Numbered from the stretch's first letter, positions 31,424 through 40,925 are shown. The stretch is 48,647 nt of DNA from an uncultured Clostridium sp. (GCA_947575275.1 CANPMS010000013.1:1-48647), one strand, 5' to 3'. Program-made: numbers and translations. The notes: generated by a model not told the origin, from the sequence alone.

Positions 31424-32077
31424 TTATTTCATTCTTGCTGCAGCCACTGCTGCCACAAACTCCTGCGCCTTTGCAGTCACTGCTGCAAAATCGCCGGTCT
31501 TGGCTCCCTTTGTCAAACTGCTGCCGGTGCCCACTGCGTAGGCGCCTGCTTTCATCCACTTATCCACATTATCCACGTCAACGCCGCCGGACGGCATAAA
31601 TTCCCCCTGTGGAAGAGGACCCTTAAAAGAGCTGATTGCCTCCGGTCCAACGATATTCCCCGGGAATATCTTAATCACATCACAGCCGGCCTCCAGTGCG
31701 GTAATCGCCTCCGTGGGACTCATAACACCCGGAAGCATCGGAACCCTGTAACGGTTGCAGAGCTTGATAGTATCTACATTGAGCCCCGGGCTCACCACAT
31801 AGTTTGCACCTGCCAGAATAACCTGCCGTGCCGTCTCCGGATCCAGAACGGTACCTGCACCAATAACAACCTTATCATGCCCCTTATATTTCTCAGCCAT
31901 TGCCGCAATGAAATCAACCGGATTTCCCTCGTCCATGGTCATGGTAATCTCAATGAAATTGATTCCCCCTGCGATAATTGCATCAACCACCTTCTCACCC
32001 TGCTCCAGGTTCTTGGCGCGGACTACCGCCACAAGACAATCTTCCTTCATTCTTAATAACACCTGTTCTTTTTTCAT
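31424..32077 (-). CDS. kdgA: KDPG/KHG aldolase
   Basis: A 217-residue class I aldolase splitting 2-keto-3-deoxy-6-phosphogluconate into pyruvate and glyceraldehyde 3-phosphate. The catalytic Glu is in FIEITMTM, the Schiff-base Lys in CDVIKIFPGNIVG, with GAGTVLDPE and MPSGGVDVDNV as phosphate-site loops. Start at ATG 32077 (AGGAGAAGAGGAGC upstream). It has its own near-consensus promoter (32100-32128) in addition to that of uxaA. It is the last step of the hexuronate pathway encoded here. Confidence 0.92.
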   Translation of the reverse strand: MKKEQVLLRMKEDCLVAVVRAKNLEQGEKVVDAIIAGGINFIEITMTMDEGNPVDFIAAMAEKYKGHDKVVIGAGTVLDPETARQVILAGANYVVSPGLNVDTIKLCNRYRVPMLPGVMSPTEAITALEAGCDVIKIFPGNIVGPEAISSFKGPLPQGEFMPSGGVDVDNVDKWMKAGAYAVGTGSSLTKGAKTGDFAAVTAKAQEFVAAVAAARMK

Positions 32078-32099
32078 GCTCCTCTTCTCCTTTAAATTG

Positions 32100-32128
32100 A
32101 TTCTAATTACTCCCCTATCATTTGTCAA
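32100..32128 (-). promoter_or_regulatory. Internal promoter before kdgA
   Basis: On the minus strand, TTGACA (32123-32128), a 17-bp spacer and TAGAAT (32100-32105). It would allow aldolase and kinase expression independently of the uxaA promoter. Confidence 0.65.
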
Positions 32129-32235
32129 CAGGCAGCGATGCCGCTCTCTTACTTTCTCCAGTTCTTTTAAAAGTGATTCCTTATTTCATATAATCCGCTC
32201 TGTTTTTTATAAATTCTGTTGTGGAAGGAAGCGGC

Positions 32236-33717
32236 TTACAGCGTCACACCCTGCTTAAAGATTGCCATATCATGAAATCCGGCTTCCTCCGCCTTAACTT
32301 TCTTTCCGGAAGCAACCGACAAAACATAATCGAACAGCTCCTTCGCCAGCTCTTCCTTACTCTTATCTTCTACCATACGACCGGCATTAAAGTCAATCCA
32401 ACTTTCCTTATGTCCCGCAAGCTCCGAGTTACTGGAAATTTTTACAGTAGGCACCGGGGAGGCAAAAGGCGTTCCACGTCCGGTGGTAAACAGCACAATA
32501 TGCGCCCCCGACACTGCAAGCGCAGTGGAAGCCACCAGGTCATTTCCAGGTGCAGAGAGCAGATTAAGTCCCTTTTCCTTCACTGGTTCACCGTAGGCAA
32601 GCACACCTTTAACAGGAGCGCTCCCTGATTTCTGGGTACATCCCAGAGACTTGTCCTCCAGAGTAGAGATACCGCCCTTCTTGTTTCCTGGTGAAGGGTT
32701 CTCGTAGATTGTCTGATTATGGCTGGTAAAGTAATTCTTAAAATCATTAATCAGATTCACCGTCTTCTCAAACAGCTCCGGTGTCTCGCACCGGTTCATC
32801 AAAATGATCTCCGCTCCGAACATCTCAGGCACCTCGGTCAGGATGGTGGTTCCGCCCTTGGAAATCAGAAGATCTGAGAAGGCTCCCACAATCGGATTTG
32901 CCGTAATGCCGGAAAGCCCGTCAGAGCCGCCGCATTTCATACCAATAATCAGCTCAGAGGCATCAATTTTTTCACGGCTAAAACTACCTGCGTACAGGGA
33001 AAGCTCCTCAAGAAGCTTCATCGCCTCAGACTGCTCATCCTCCACATCCTGGCACTGTAAAAATTTCACCCGCTGCTCATCATACTCTCCGATATACTCC
33101 TTCAGTACAGGGATATTACTGTTCTCACAGCCCAGACCCAATACCAGTACGCCGCCGGCGTTGGGGTGGTTAATCATATCTGCCAGAACCGCTCTGGTGT
33201 GCTCCTGGTCATCTCCCATTTGAGAGCATCCATAAGGGTGGGGAAACGCAATCACACCCTCTACGGTACCCTGAACAAATTTCTGGGCTTGCCTCTCCAG
33301 AACCTGAGCAACTGAGTTGACGCACCCGACCGTGGGAATAATCCAGATTTCATTGCGTACACCCGCTTTTCCGTTGATCCGGCGATAACCGTCAAAAAAG
33401 GCATGTTCAGAATCCTTAAGACCTGAGTCCACAGGTTCATAAACGTAGCTCAAAAGGTCTCCCAATGCTGTCTTTAAATTGTGTACATGAACCCATCCGC
33501 CTGCCGGTATTGCTTCTCTGGCAAACCCGATCCGAAAACCGTATTTGATAATGTCGCCATTCTCTGCAATGGGCTTTAAAGCAAATTTATGTCCCTGAGG
33601 AATCTCCTCCAGAGCTGTCACCTGATACTCCCCCACAATTAGCTTTTCACCTTTTGCAATAGGGCGCAGCGCAACCGCCACATTATCGTCCTGGTGAATT
33701 CTGATAAAATCCTGCAT
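32236..33717 (-). CDS. uxaA: Altronate dehydratase
   Basis: A 493-residue full-length UxaA, an iron-dependent dehydratase turning D-altronate into 2-keto-3-deoxygluconate. The N-terminal SAF domain (IRIHQDDNVAVALRPI, HKFALKPIAENGDIIKYG) is followed by the catalytic part with GYRRINGKAGVRNEIWIIPT, GCSQMGDD and MKCGGSDGLSGITANP. Galactarate dehydratase is the close alternative, but the neighbouring uxaC favours altronate. Start at ATG 33717 with GAGGAGG upstream, rather than 33810. Promoter at 33761-33789 and LacI operator at 33743-33758. No uxaB (tagaturonate reductase) is in the window. Confidence 0.9.
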   Translation of the reverse strand: MQDFIRIHQDDNVAVALRPIAKGEKLIVGEYQVTALEEIPQGHKFALKPIAENGDIIKYGFRIGFAREAIPAGGWVHVHNLKTALGDLLSYVYEPVDSGLKDSEHAFFDGYRRINGKAGVRNEIWIIPTVGCVNSVAQVLERQAQKFVQGTVEGVIAFPHPYGCSQMGDDQEHTRAVLADMINHPNAGGVLVLGLGCENSNIPVLKEYIGEYDEQRVKFLQCQDVEDEQSEAMKLLEELSLYAGSFSREKIDASELIIGMKCGGSDGLSGITANPIVGAFSDLLISKGGTTILTEVPEMFGAEIILMNRCETPELFEKTVNLINDFKNYFTSHNQTIYENPSPGNKKGGISTLEDKSLGCTQKSGSAPVKGVLAYGEPVKEKGLNLLSAPGNDLVASTALAVSGAHIVLFTTGRGTPFASPVPTVKISSNSELAGHKESWIDFNAGRMVEDKSKEELAKELFDYVLSVASGKKVKAEEAGFHDMAIFKQGVTL

Positions 33718-33742
33718 GGCGCCTCCTCTTTCTTCCTTATTT

Positions 33743-33789
33743 TTGTAAATGCTTACAATTATTTTACAAAACATCTGTTTATAAGTCAA
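33743..33789 (-). promoter_or_regulatory. uxaA promoter and LacI operator O1
   Basis: On the minus strand, TTGACT (33784-33789), a 17-bp spacer and TAAAAT (33761-33766). The palindrome TTGTAAATGCTTACAA (33743-33758) starts 2 bp past the -10 and covers the expected transcription start. Confidence 0.72.
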
Positions 33790-33840
33790 TAATAAACCTG
33801 TGTTTTCCATATTTTCTTAGTGCAAAATTATGCAAAAACC

Positions 33841-33894
33841 TTGCACCATTTCCATTTCGCAGATATAATAAACTTAACTTGTAAGCATTTACAG
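33841..33894 (+). promoter_or_regulatory. lacI-uxaC promoter and LacI operator O2
   Basis: TTGCAC (33841-33846), a 17-bp spacer and TATAAT (33864-33869). TTGTAAGCATTTACAG (33879-33894) is the reverse complement of O1 except for its last base, placed just after the start site, so the regulator probably controls itself and uxaC as well. Confidence 0.72.
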
Positions 33895-33909
33895 AAACAG
33901 GGGGCTTTT

Positions 33910-34911
33910 ATGAATATTTACGATGTATCAAAAAAATCAGGTGTATCTATTGCAACCGTCTCCCGGGTCTTAAACGGAAATCCTAATGTCAGCCAGAGGA
34001 CGCGGGACAAGGTGCTGAAGGTAATAGAGGAACTGGGCTATAAACCCAACGTATTCGCCAGAGGTCTTGGCCTCGGAACCATACAGACCATCGGAATTAT
34101 GTGTTCTGATTCCACTGACCCGTACCTGTCACATGCGATTTACTATCTGGAGCAGGGACTCCGCGCCAACGGATACGACTCTATCTTGTGCTGCACCGGA
34201 AATTCTCATGAAACAAATCACCAATACGTTAACTTGCTGCGCTCAAAAAAAGTAGATGCAATTATCCTTTTAGGCTCCAAATTGATCCAGGGAAAATTCA
34301 ATGACAACTCCTACATAACGGACACTGCCAGGGAAATTCCGATTATGCTGGTCAATCACTTCGCGGAGGGCGACAATATCTATTGTACCCTCTGCGATGA
34401 CCGTATGGCGACCCGGCAGGCTGCCAGCCTGCTGATTTCCTCAGGATGCCGGAACATTGTGTATCTGTTTAACAGCTATTCATACAGCAGCTCTAACAAG
34501 ATTGAGGGCTATCGTGATGCTCTGAGCAGTCACGGTCTTGCAGTAAAGGAAAACTATATTCACTATTGTGAAAATGACATACTGGCTGCACGTGAGCTTT
34601 TACTCAGGCTCCGCAGAGACGGATTGCAGTTCGATGCGGTGCTGGCTTCCGACGATACGCTGGCCGTAGGCGCAGTCAAATATGCTTATGCCGCAGAACT
34701 CCATATTCCTGATGATTTGAGCATTGTGGGGTATAATAATTCCAGTTACGCGGTCTGTACCGACCCGGAGCTGACCTCCATTGACAGCAAAGTGGAGGCG
34801 ATGTGCACCACCACCATCAACACCCTGATGGGGATTTTTCAGGGTGTCAATGTCCCAAGCCGGACTACCATTACAGCCGATCTGGTAAAAAGAGCCACAA
34901 CGAAATTTTAA
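33910..34911 (+). CDS. LacI-family transcriptional regulator of hexuronate genes
   Basis: A 333-residue repressor. The N-terminal LacI helix-turn-helix is NIYDVSKKSGVSIATVSRVL with hinge helix region KPNVFARGLG; the periplasmic-binding-protein-like effector domain follows (IGIMCSDSTDPYLSHAIYYL, FDAVLASDDTLAVGAVKYA, SIVGYNNSSYAVCTDPELTS). Start at ATG 33910 after AGGGGG; the frame runs upstream to 33820 but overlaps the promoter. It precedes uxaC by 24 bp and diverges from uxaA; the two matching palindromes in the gap are its likely operators. The effector is probably a hexuronate or KDG, by context. Confidence 0.88.
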   Translation: MNIYDVSKKSGVSIATVSRVLNGNPNVSQRTRDKVLKVIEELGYKPNVFARGLGLGTIQTIGIMCSDSTDPYLSHAIYYLEQGLRANGYDSILCCTGNSHETNHQYVNLLRSKKVDAIILLGSKLIQGKFNDNSYITDTAREIPIMLVNHFAEGDNIYCTLCDDRMATRQAASLLISSGCRNIVYLFNSYSYSSSNKIEGYRDALSSHGLAVKENYIHYCENDILAARELLLRLRRDGLQFDAVLASDDTLAVGAVKYAYAAELHIPDDLSIVGYNNSSYAVCTDPELTSIDSKVEAMCTTTINTLMGIFQGVNVPSRTTITADLVKRATTKF

Positions 34912-34935
34912 TTTATAACAAGGAGGATTTTCCCA

Positions 34936-36339
34936 ATGAAACCGTTTATGGACAAAGATTTTCTGCTAAGCACCGAGTCCGCAAGAGCGCTGTTCCACAA
35001 CTACGCTGAAAAGTCCCCTATTTTAGACTACCACTGTCATATTAATCCCCAGGAGATTGCAGAAGACCGAAAATTTGACAACATTACCCAGGTTTGGCTG
35101 GGCGGAGACCACTATAAATGGCGTCAGATGCGCTCTAACGGCGTGGCAGAGCGCTATATCACCGGTGATGCCTCCGACCGTGAGAAATTCCAGAAGTGGG
35201 CAGAAACCCTGGAGAAATTGATTGGTAATCCTCTGTACCACTGGAGCCACCTGGAGCTCCAGAGATACTTTGGCTATACCGGTCATCTCTGCGGCGAAAC
35301 AGCTGAGGAAGTATGGAATCTGTGCAACCAGCAGCTTAAGAATAAATGGTCTGTGCGCAGCTTAATCAAGTCCTCCAACGTTACCCTGATTTGTACCACC
35401 GACGATCCCGTTGACACTCTGGAATGGCATAAGCGGATTGCTGAAGATGATACCTTCGATGTTCAGGTGCTGCCCGCATGGAGACCGGATAAGGCGATGA
35501 ACGTAGAGAAACCTGGCTTTGCTTCCTACATGGCAAACTTGTCCCATGTAAGCGGCATCCAAATCAACAGCTTTGCTTCCTTAAAAGAGGCGCTGAAAAA
35601 CCGTATGGCATACTTCGCCGATTGCGGCTGTTCTGTCTCCGACCATGCACTTGAATATGTCATGTACTATCCTGCACCGGATGGGGAGATTGATGCAATC
35701 CTGGCAAAGGGACTCTCCGGACAAGAAATCTCCAGAGAAGAGGAGCTAAAATACAAAACTGCATTCATGCTGTTCGCAGCAAAGGAGTACAACCGCCTTG
35801 ACTGGGCGATGCAGCTTCATTACGGCTGCAAGCGTGACAACAACGCTTACATGTACCAACAGCTTGGCCCTGACACTGGCTTTGACTGCATCAACAACTA
35901 CGCCCCGTCTGCTCAGATGGCAGATTTCCTGAATGCTCTGAGCGCTGACAACAAGGTTCCAAGAACCATTATTTACTCTCTGAATCCCAACGATGATGCC
36001 AGCATTGGCACTATCATTGGCTGTTTCCAGGATACTTCTGCAGCAGGAAAAATCCAACAGGGTTCTGCATGGTGGTTCAATGATCATAAAACAGGTATGA
36101 CAAACCAGATGATCAGCCTGGCAAACCTGGGATGCCTGGGCAACTTCATCGGTATGCTGACCGATTCCAGAAGCTTCCTCTCCTACACCCGCCACGAATA
36201 TTTCCGCCGTATTATGTGCGAACTGATCGGCGGATGGGTTGACAATGGAGAATATCCTGATGATCAGAAAGCGCTGAAAGCCATTATTGAAGGAATCTGC
36301 TATCACAATGCTGTAAAATACTTTAAGTTTCATCTGTGA
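34936..36339 (+). CDS. uxaC: Glucuronate (uronate) isomerase
   Basis: A 467-residue amidohydrolase-superfamily enzyme converting D-glucuronate to fructuronate and D-galacturonate to tagaturonate. Metal ligands are in ILDYHCHINPQEIAED near the N-terminus; WLGGDHYKWRQMRSNGV, LICTTDDPVDTLEWH and MLTDSRSFLSYTRHEYFRR are family signatures, and the last carries the conserved Asp and Arg. The length is standard. RBS AAGGAGG precedes ATG 34936. It is co-transcribed with the LacI gene and ends in a perfect 14-bp hairpin. Confidence 0.95.
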   Translation: MKPFMDKDFLLSTESARALFHNYAEKSPILDYHCHINPQEIAEDRKFDNITQVWLGGDHYKWRQMRSNGVAERYITGDASDREKFQKWAETLEKLIGNPLYHWSHLELQRYFGYTGHLCGETAEEVWNLCNQQLKNKWSVRSLIKSSNVTLICTTDDPVDTLEWHKRIAEDDTFDVQVLPAWRPDKAMNVEKPGFASYMANLSHVSGIQINSFASLKEALKNRMAYFADCGCSVSDHALEYVMYYPAPDGEIDAILAKGLSGQEISREEELKYKTAFMLFAAKEYNRLDWAMQLHYGCKRDNNAYMYQQLGPDTGFDCINNYAPSAQMADFLNALSADNKVPRTIIYSLNPNDDASIGTIIGCFQDTSAAGKIQQGSAWWFNDHKTGMTNQMISLANLGCLGNFIGMLTDSRSFLSYTRHEYFRRIMCELIGGWVDNGEYPDDQKALKAIIEGICYHNAVKYFKFHL

Positions 36340-36353
36340 CACCGCAAAAAGCA

Positions 36354-36392
36354 AACAGGAGGGAAAGACTTAAAATGACTTTCCCTCCTGTT
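36354..36392. terminator. Bidirectional terminator between uxaC and the amino acid ABC operon
   Basis: AACAGGAGGGAAAG (36354-36367) pairs perfectly over 14 bp with CTTTCCCTCCTGTT (36379-36392). It serves both convergent units. Confidence 0.88.
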
Positions 36393-36393
36393 A

Positions 36394-37137
36394 TTATCCT
36401 TGTATAAATCTGCTTAAAAATTCCTGAGTTCTTGCCTTTTTCGGATTCCCGAAAAGCTCTTCCGGGCTCCCCTCCTCCTCGATTACGCCATCTGCCATAA
36501 ATACTACATGATTAGACACATCGCGGGCGAATGCCATCTCGTGAGTCACGATAATCATGGTGATTCCCTCCTTTGCCAGAGTACGCATAACAGCAAGTAC
36601 CTCTCCCACCATCTGTGGATCCAATGCGGAGGTCGGCTCATCAAATAGGAGCACCTCAGGCTCCATGGCCAACGCGCGGGCAATCGCCACACGCTGCTTC
36701 TGCCCGCCTGAAATCTGACGGGGTTTGGCGTTAATGTAAGGCGCCATTCCCACCTTCTCCAAATACTTCATGGCATTCTTCTTTGCCGCTTCCCTGGAGC
36801 GCTTTAAAACCTTTGTCTGCCCAATTATACAATTTTCCAGAACCGTCATATTGTTGAACAAATTAAAGCTTTGGAACACCATGCCTACCTTGGAGCGGTA
36901 AGCGGGGACATCTACGCCATGGCCGGTAATATCACTTTCATGATAAAGAATTTCTCCTGTGGTAGGAGTCTCCAGCATATTGATACAGCGCAAAAGCGTA
37001 GACTTTCCCGAACCGGAAGCGCCGATAATACAGGTCACGTCTCCGGTGTCCACCGTAAAATCAATGTCCTTCAGTACCACATGACTTCCGAAGGATTTGC
37101 TCAAATGACGAATCTCCAATACATGCGCTTCGCTCAT
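36394..37137 (-). CDS. Polar amino acid ABC transporter ATP-binding protein
   Basis: A 247-residue ATPase of the GlnQ/HisP type. Walker [14 protein letters not shown], signature [15 protein letters not shown], Walker [14 protein letters not shown] and switch His in [12 protein letters not shown] are intact. It energises import by the permease encoded upstream, which it overlaps by 4 bp. The substrate is probably a polar amino acid, from the family of the binding protein. Confidence 0.93.
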   Translation of the reverse strand: MSEAHVLEIRHLSKSFGSHVVLKDIDFTVDTGDVTCIIGASGSGKSTLLRCINMLETPTTGEILYHESDITGHGVDVPAYRSKVGMVFQSFNLFNNMTVLENCIIGQTKVLKRSREAAKKNAMKYLEKVGMAPYINAKPRQISGGQKQRVAIARALAMEPEVLLFDEPTSALDPQMVGEVLAVMRTLAKEGITMIIVTHEMAFARDVSNHVVFMADGVIEEEGSPEELFGNPKKARTQEFLSRFIQG

Positions 37138-37925
37138 CGCTCATCCTCCTTCTTCTCTTCATAACGATACATACCACTGGTATGTGCCAGAGTGTCCATG
37201 GTCGCCAAATCGTAATTGTCCGCACCATCCATCAGCCCTTCAAGCCACCGGAGGATTTGAGAACAGGTAAAGGTCATAATAAAATACATAACCATTGTGA
37301 TTGTATAAGTCTCAAAATTCATATACAATGCGCCTGCTGCCGCTTTGGTCTTGTAGAGAAGCTCTGCCACGCCAATTACAGAGAGCACACAGCTATCCTT
37401 AATATTGATAATCAGGTTATTGCCGATTTGAGGCATAATATTGCGGAGAGCCTGCGGCAGAATTACATAAAGCATCGTCTGTACATGGGTCATACCGATT
37501 GCCTTTGCACCCTCGGTCTGCCCCCCGTCAATGGAGAGAATTCCACCGCGAACCGTCTCAGCCATGTATGCTCCGGTATTGATGGACAGAATAAAATATG
37601 CCGCCTGCCACATGGTCATATTAATCCCCATCAAAGGAAAAAGACCATAGTAGATGAACATCGCCTGAGCCATCATCGGAGTGCCCCGGAAAAATTCCAC
37701 ATAAGCGTTAAGCATCAGCTTGACAAACCAAAGAACACCCTTTTTCAAAGAATTGTCCTTTGATTCCACAGGAATCGTCTGCACAATACCTACCGCAAAT
37801 CCAATGATACAGCCTGCAACTGTCCCCACAAGGGCAATCGCCAGGCTGACACCGGCTCCCTGGAGCATGGACATTCCGTATCTCTGGAACACGACCATTA
37901 CACGGCCAAAAAAATCTGTTGGCAT
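37134..37925 (-). CDS. Polar amino acid ABC transporter permease
   Basis: A 263-residue HisM/GlnP-type permease with about five membrane helices. It has [18 protein letters not shown] near the N-terminus, the [18 protein letters not shown] motif, and the EAA loop [18 protein letters not shown]. An EKKEDER tail is cytoplasmic. It lies 23 bp downstream of the binding protein gene and overlaps the ATPase gene by 4 bp. It probably works as a homodimer, since only one permease is encoded. Confidence 0.92.
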   Translation of the reverse strand: MPTDFFGRVMVVFQRYGMSMLQGAGVSLAIALVGTVAGCIIGFAVGIVQTIPVESKDNSLKKGVLWFVKLMLNAYVEFFRGTPMMAQAMFIYYGLFPLMGINMTMWQAAYFILSINTGAYMAETVRGGILSIDGGQTEGAKAIGMTHVQTMLYVILPQALRNIMPQIGNNLIINIKDSCVLSVIGVAELLYKTKAAAGALYMNFETYTITMVMYFIMTFTCSQILRWLEGLMDGADNYDLATMDTLAHTSGMYRYEEKKEDER

Positions 37926-37948
37926 ATCTTTCTCTCCTTAGTCTTAAC

Positions 37949-38839
37949 TTAATTCGCCAATGGCTGAACTGAAATCGCCTCATCCATCATCTTGGAGAAA
38001 TCATCTTTTGTCATCTTGGACAAAATACTGTCAATCGCAGTCTTTAACTCGGTATTGCCCTTCTTCATGGAAATACCGATATTAATATCCTCATCACTCA
38101 CCTGGAAGTCCTTATCTCCTCCGCCAAACTCCAGCATCTTGAAATTCGGATAAGCCACCAGGGCGCCCTTTCCAGTAGGCTGATCCGTAACGACCAAATC
38201 GCATTTGCCCGTATTTAAGGACATCAGCATATCCGGCGCAGACGCAGTTGCCGCAAGAATATCAGCATTCTCTATCTGAGGCAGGCAGTTCTGATACCAG
38301 ATTGTACTCTGCTGAGATGTGCAGGTTGCACCCGCAAGATCCGCCACACTGGCAGCATTTTCATACTTGCTTCCCTCCTTTACCAGGGTGACAATCGACG
38401 CGTAGTAATATGGTTCAGAAAAATCCACTGCCTGGAGACGGTCAGAAGTAATAGACTGCCCTGCAATTACACAGTCAGCTTGTCCTGACTGAAGCGCCGG
38501 AATCAGAGAATCCCAGTCAAGACGCACAATCTCCAGCTCATATCCCAGCTCCTCACAGATTTTCTTCGCCATCATAACATCATAGCCATAGGCAAACTCA
38601 TTGCTGCCGGCAATCGGAACTGCTCCGTTTTTATCATCCGGCTGAGTCCAGTTGTAAGGCGCATATGCACACTCCATCGCCACACGCAGAGTTTTTCCCT
38701 CGCCTCCTGCCGCTGCACTGTCCTCCACTCCTGAAGAAGCGGCGCCGCCGCTATTTCCACTGCCTCCACAGGCAGTCAGAGACAACACCGTCATTGCTGC
38801 CATGGCAGCTGTCATTATTTGTTTCATGCTCTTTCTCAT
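37949..38839 (-). CDS. Amino acid ABC transporter substrate-binding lipoprotein
   Basis: A protein of about 296 residues: signal peptide with lipobox LTAC followed by a Gly/Ser linker, then SBP_bac_3 domain: LRVAMECAYAPYNWTQ, YGYDVMMAKKICEELGYELE, SLIPALQSGQADCVIAG and TSDRLQAVDFSEPYY. It binds an amino acid outside the membrane. The specificity cannot be read. Start at ATG 38839 (GGAAGGGA upstream). The first gene of its operon, with a near-consensus promoter at 38934-38962 and a hairpin in the leader. Confidence 0.93.
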   Translation of the reverse strand: MRKSMKQIMTAAMAAMTVLSLTACGGSGNSGGAASSGVEDSAAAGGEGKTLRVAMECAYAPYNWTQPDDKNGAVPIAGSNEFAYGYDVMMAKKICEELGYELEIVRLDWDSLIPALQSGQADCVIAGQSITSDRLQAVDFSEPYYYASIVTLVKEGSKYENAASVADLAGATCTSQQSTIWYQNCLPQIENADILAATASAPDMLMSLNTGKCDLVVTDQPTGKGALVAYPNFKMLEFGGGDKDFQVSDEDINIGISMKKGNTELKTAIDSILSKMTKDDFSKMMDEAISVQPLAN

Positions 38840-38868
38840 AATTATTCCCTTCCGTAAGATAAAATAGA

Positions 38869-38901
38869 CAAAGAAGCCATTTGATACAGACGGCTTCTTT
38901 G
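38869..38901 (-). promoter_or_regulatory. Hairpin in the leader of the amino acid ABC operon
   Basis: CAAAGAAGCC (38869-38878) pairs perfectly over 10 bp with GGCTTCTTTG (38892-38901) around a 13-nt loop; on the minus strand TCTATTTTAT follows. It lies between the promoter (38934-38962) and the gene start, so it could act as an attenuator. The simpler alternative is a terminator for the L,D-transpeptidase upstream. Confidence 0.55.
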
Positions 38902-38933
38902 CGCTCATACATATTTACTTTACAGCCTTTCTT

Positions 38934-38962
38934 ATCATACAACCCGACTGTAAATTTGTCAA
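38934..38962 (-). promoter_or_regulatory. Promoter of the amino acid ABC operon
   Basis: On the minus strand, TTGACA (38957-38962), a 17-bp spacer and TATGAT (38934-38939), about 95 bp upstream of the binding-protein start. Confidence 0.75.
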
Positions 38963-39014
38963 TTATAAACTATCGTAATTTCTTGAAAATTCTCGATTTT
39001 TAGCAACTATATGG

Positions 39015-40925
39015 CTACATACCCGGTTTGTGCACGATGCTGCTTTCCCCTTCCTGCGGCTTTGCCCACGGTCCCTCCGGAGTTTTCTCAGATTCCTGAG
39101 ACATTCCGGGACCAGCCGGCTCTTTGCTGCCTGAGGGAGCGCTGTCTTCCCTGCCCCCGGGTCCCTGAACTGGCGATGAGGTCTCTGCTGTGGTCTCTGG
39201 AGGCTCAGAAGATGTCGGCTCCGCCGCTGTGGTTTCCGATGAAGGACCAGCAGCAGGCTGTGTAGCGCCGGCCGGACCTTCCGGCAATGGCTGATTTGCA
39301 GAACCCGAAGCAACCGTCTCCTGCGGCGCTTCTGAACTGGCGGCACTTTCTGCCGGCTCCGTCTGCTGTTCCGCCTCAGTCTCCACAGCCGAAGCTGTGG
39401 TCATTGGCGGCGCAGCCGATGTTTTCACAGGTTCAGACACCGTCTTGACAGGAGCGGCAGACGCTTTCTTAGCGGCTGTACCTCCAAGATGATAGCACAA
39501 TACCGGCATTCCGGCGGAAATATTTTCATAAATTGTTTTTGCCACAGAGCGGGGCAGATTGATACATCCATGACTTCCGCTGGTCTTATAAATACTTCCT
39601 CCGAACTTCCCTCTCCAACTGGCATCGTGCATGCCGATTCCACCGTTAAACGGCATCCAGTAGGATACCGGAGTGGCATACCCTTCTCCCCTTAAAGTGG
39701 CGTTCCGCTGCTTGTAAGTCAGCGGGTAAGCCCCTGCCGGGGTGCTCCATCCCCTTGCCTCGTTGCCTGAAACAAGATCCGACTGCACAATCAAATCCCC
39801 GTTCTTATAGAAGTACAACTGCTGTGCTGCCAGGTTAATTTCCACATAAGTATCGCCATAATCATTCTCCCCATGAGCCGCAGCAGTCTGGGAATAGATT
39901 GGTTCCCTTTCCTGACTCTCACCGGACTGTAAAATCTGGATTAAGGCGGCGGCTTCCGCATTCTGATTAATCCGCCAGCCATAATTGCCTCCGTTAATTG
40001 TCACCGTAGTTCCATAAGAGGTCTTCAGCTTTTTCGGCTTATATGCCGTATTATATTTTTGTGCCAGATCCGTTACATACTCTGCCACTTTCCCATCGTC
40101 CACCAGCACACCGCCATGCCCGTCATCCACCAGCCAGGTATTCAAAGTCTCCCCGTCCAGAACCTCACTGCGGTCTCCAAACCGATATGTGACTTTTGTG
40201 CTGACATATCGGTTCCAGGTATCTGTCTGCGCATTCAGCGCAGGATCCTCTGCTGTTATCTGCGGCTTTATATAGGCATCTAATTCCTCCAGGGAAATCC
40301 GGTTTTTCAGATTCATAATTGCCTCCGATACTCCCGCAAACACCAGCTCCTTATCCAGTTTGCTGCCCTTCTCTTCAGGAATAATCTGATAACCCACACC
40401 GGAGATATAGTCCGACATACAGGCGTCCTTTGGGGCTTCTGAATTTTCGTCTGCCAGACAATCAAGGTCGGCAACAGCAGCCCTTAACCGCTCATGGTCA
40501 TACACCACCATTGTCTCAATGGTATAAACTGTCCCATGTATTAAATGCTTTCCCCAATACACCGGATTCTGAGCTGCTATCATCTGCTCCAGCCTCCCAT
40601 CAAACTCTGGATGCAGAGCAATTTCCTCCGCCGAAATCTGCTCTTCACCGCCTCCTCTCTTCTCCAGGGTCAGGCTGTACCCGTCAACTCCCACAGCAAT
40701 CAGTTGTTTCACCTGTTCCACCGTAAGACCGGATGCGTCAATCCCGTTAATAACCGTGTTTGGAAAAAAGGCTGTCTTATATTTCTGTGCCATCACAGTG
40801 TACGCTCCAGCTAACACAAGAGCCAGTCCCAGCACAACTGTACATGCAATCAACCCAGAAGTTTTCCAGCTTCTTTTCCGGCTCGTCCCTTTTACTCTGG
40901 TGTTTTCCGTATTTTCAATTGCCAC
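39015..40925 (-). CDS. L,D-transpeptidase with membrane anchor and low-complexity tail
   Basis: A 636-residue protein. A membrane segment near residues 24-45 anchors it facing outward, residues about 80-230 are peptidoglycan-binding (PG_binding_4-type), and the YkuD catalytic domain covers about 358-480 with MHDASWRGKFGG (His 433) and SHGCINLP (nucleophile Cys 454). It forms 3-3 crosslinks in peptidoglycan or attaches proteins to it. Residues 484-636 are a Pro/Ser/Thr/Glu-rich disordered tail absent from the paralogue downstream-numbered gene at 40991. Start is GTG 40925 with GGAGGAGG upstream. It is 65 bp downstream of its paralogue, probably co-transcribed. Confidence 0.9.
   Translation of the reverse strand: MAIENTENTRVKGTSRKRSWKTSGLIACTVVLGLALVLAGAYTVMAQKYKTAFFPNTVINGIDASGLTVEQVKQLIAVGVDGYSLTLEKRGGGEEQISAEEIALHPEFDGRLEQMIAAQNPVYWGKHLIHGTVYTIETMVVYDHERLRAAVADLDCLADENSEAPKDACMSDYISGVGYQIIPEEKGSKLDKELVFAGVSEAIMNLKNRISLEELDAYIKPQITAEDPALNAQTDTWNRYVSTKVTYRFGDRSEVLDGETLNTWLVDDGHGGVLVDDGKVAEYVTDLAQKYNTAYKPKKLKTSYGTTVTINGGNYGWRINQNAEAAALIQILQSGESQEREPIYSQTAAAHGENDYGDTYVEINLAAQQLYFYKNGDLIVQSDLVSGNEARGWSTPAGAYPLTYKQRNATLRGEGYATPVSYWMPFNGGIGMHDASWRGKFGGSIYKTSGSHGCINLPRSVAKTIYENISAGMPVLCYHLGGTAAKKASAAPVKTVSEPVKTSAAPPMTTASAVETEAEQQTEPAESAASSEAPQETVASGSANQPLPEGPAGATQPAAGPSSETTAAEPTSSEPPETTAETSSPVQGPGGREDSAPSGSKEPAGPGMSQESEKTPEGPWAKPQEGESSIVHKPGM

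Noticed and set aside
29322..36339. Tagaturonate/fructuronate reductase (uxaB/uxuB) in the hexuronate locus
   Set aside because: No such gene between or beside the pathway genes; it must lie elsewhere or be replaced.
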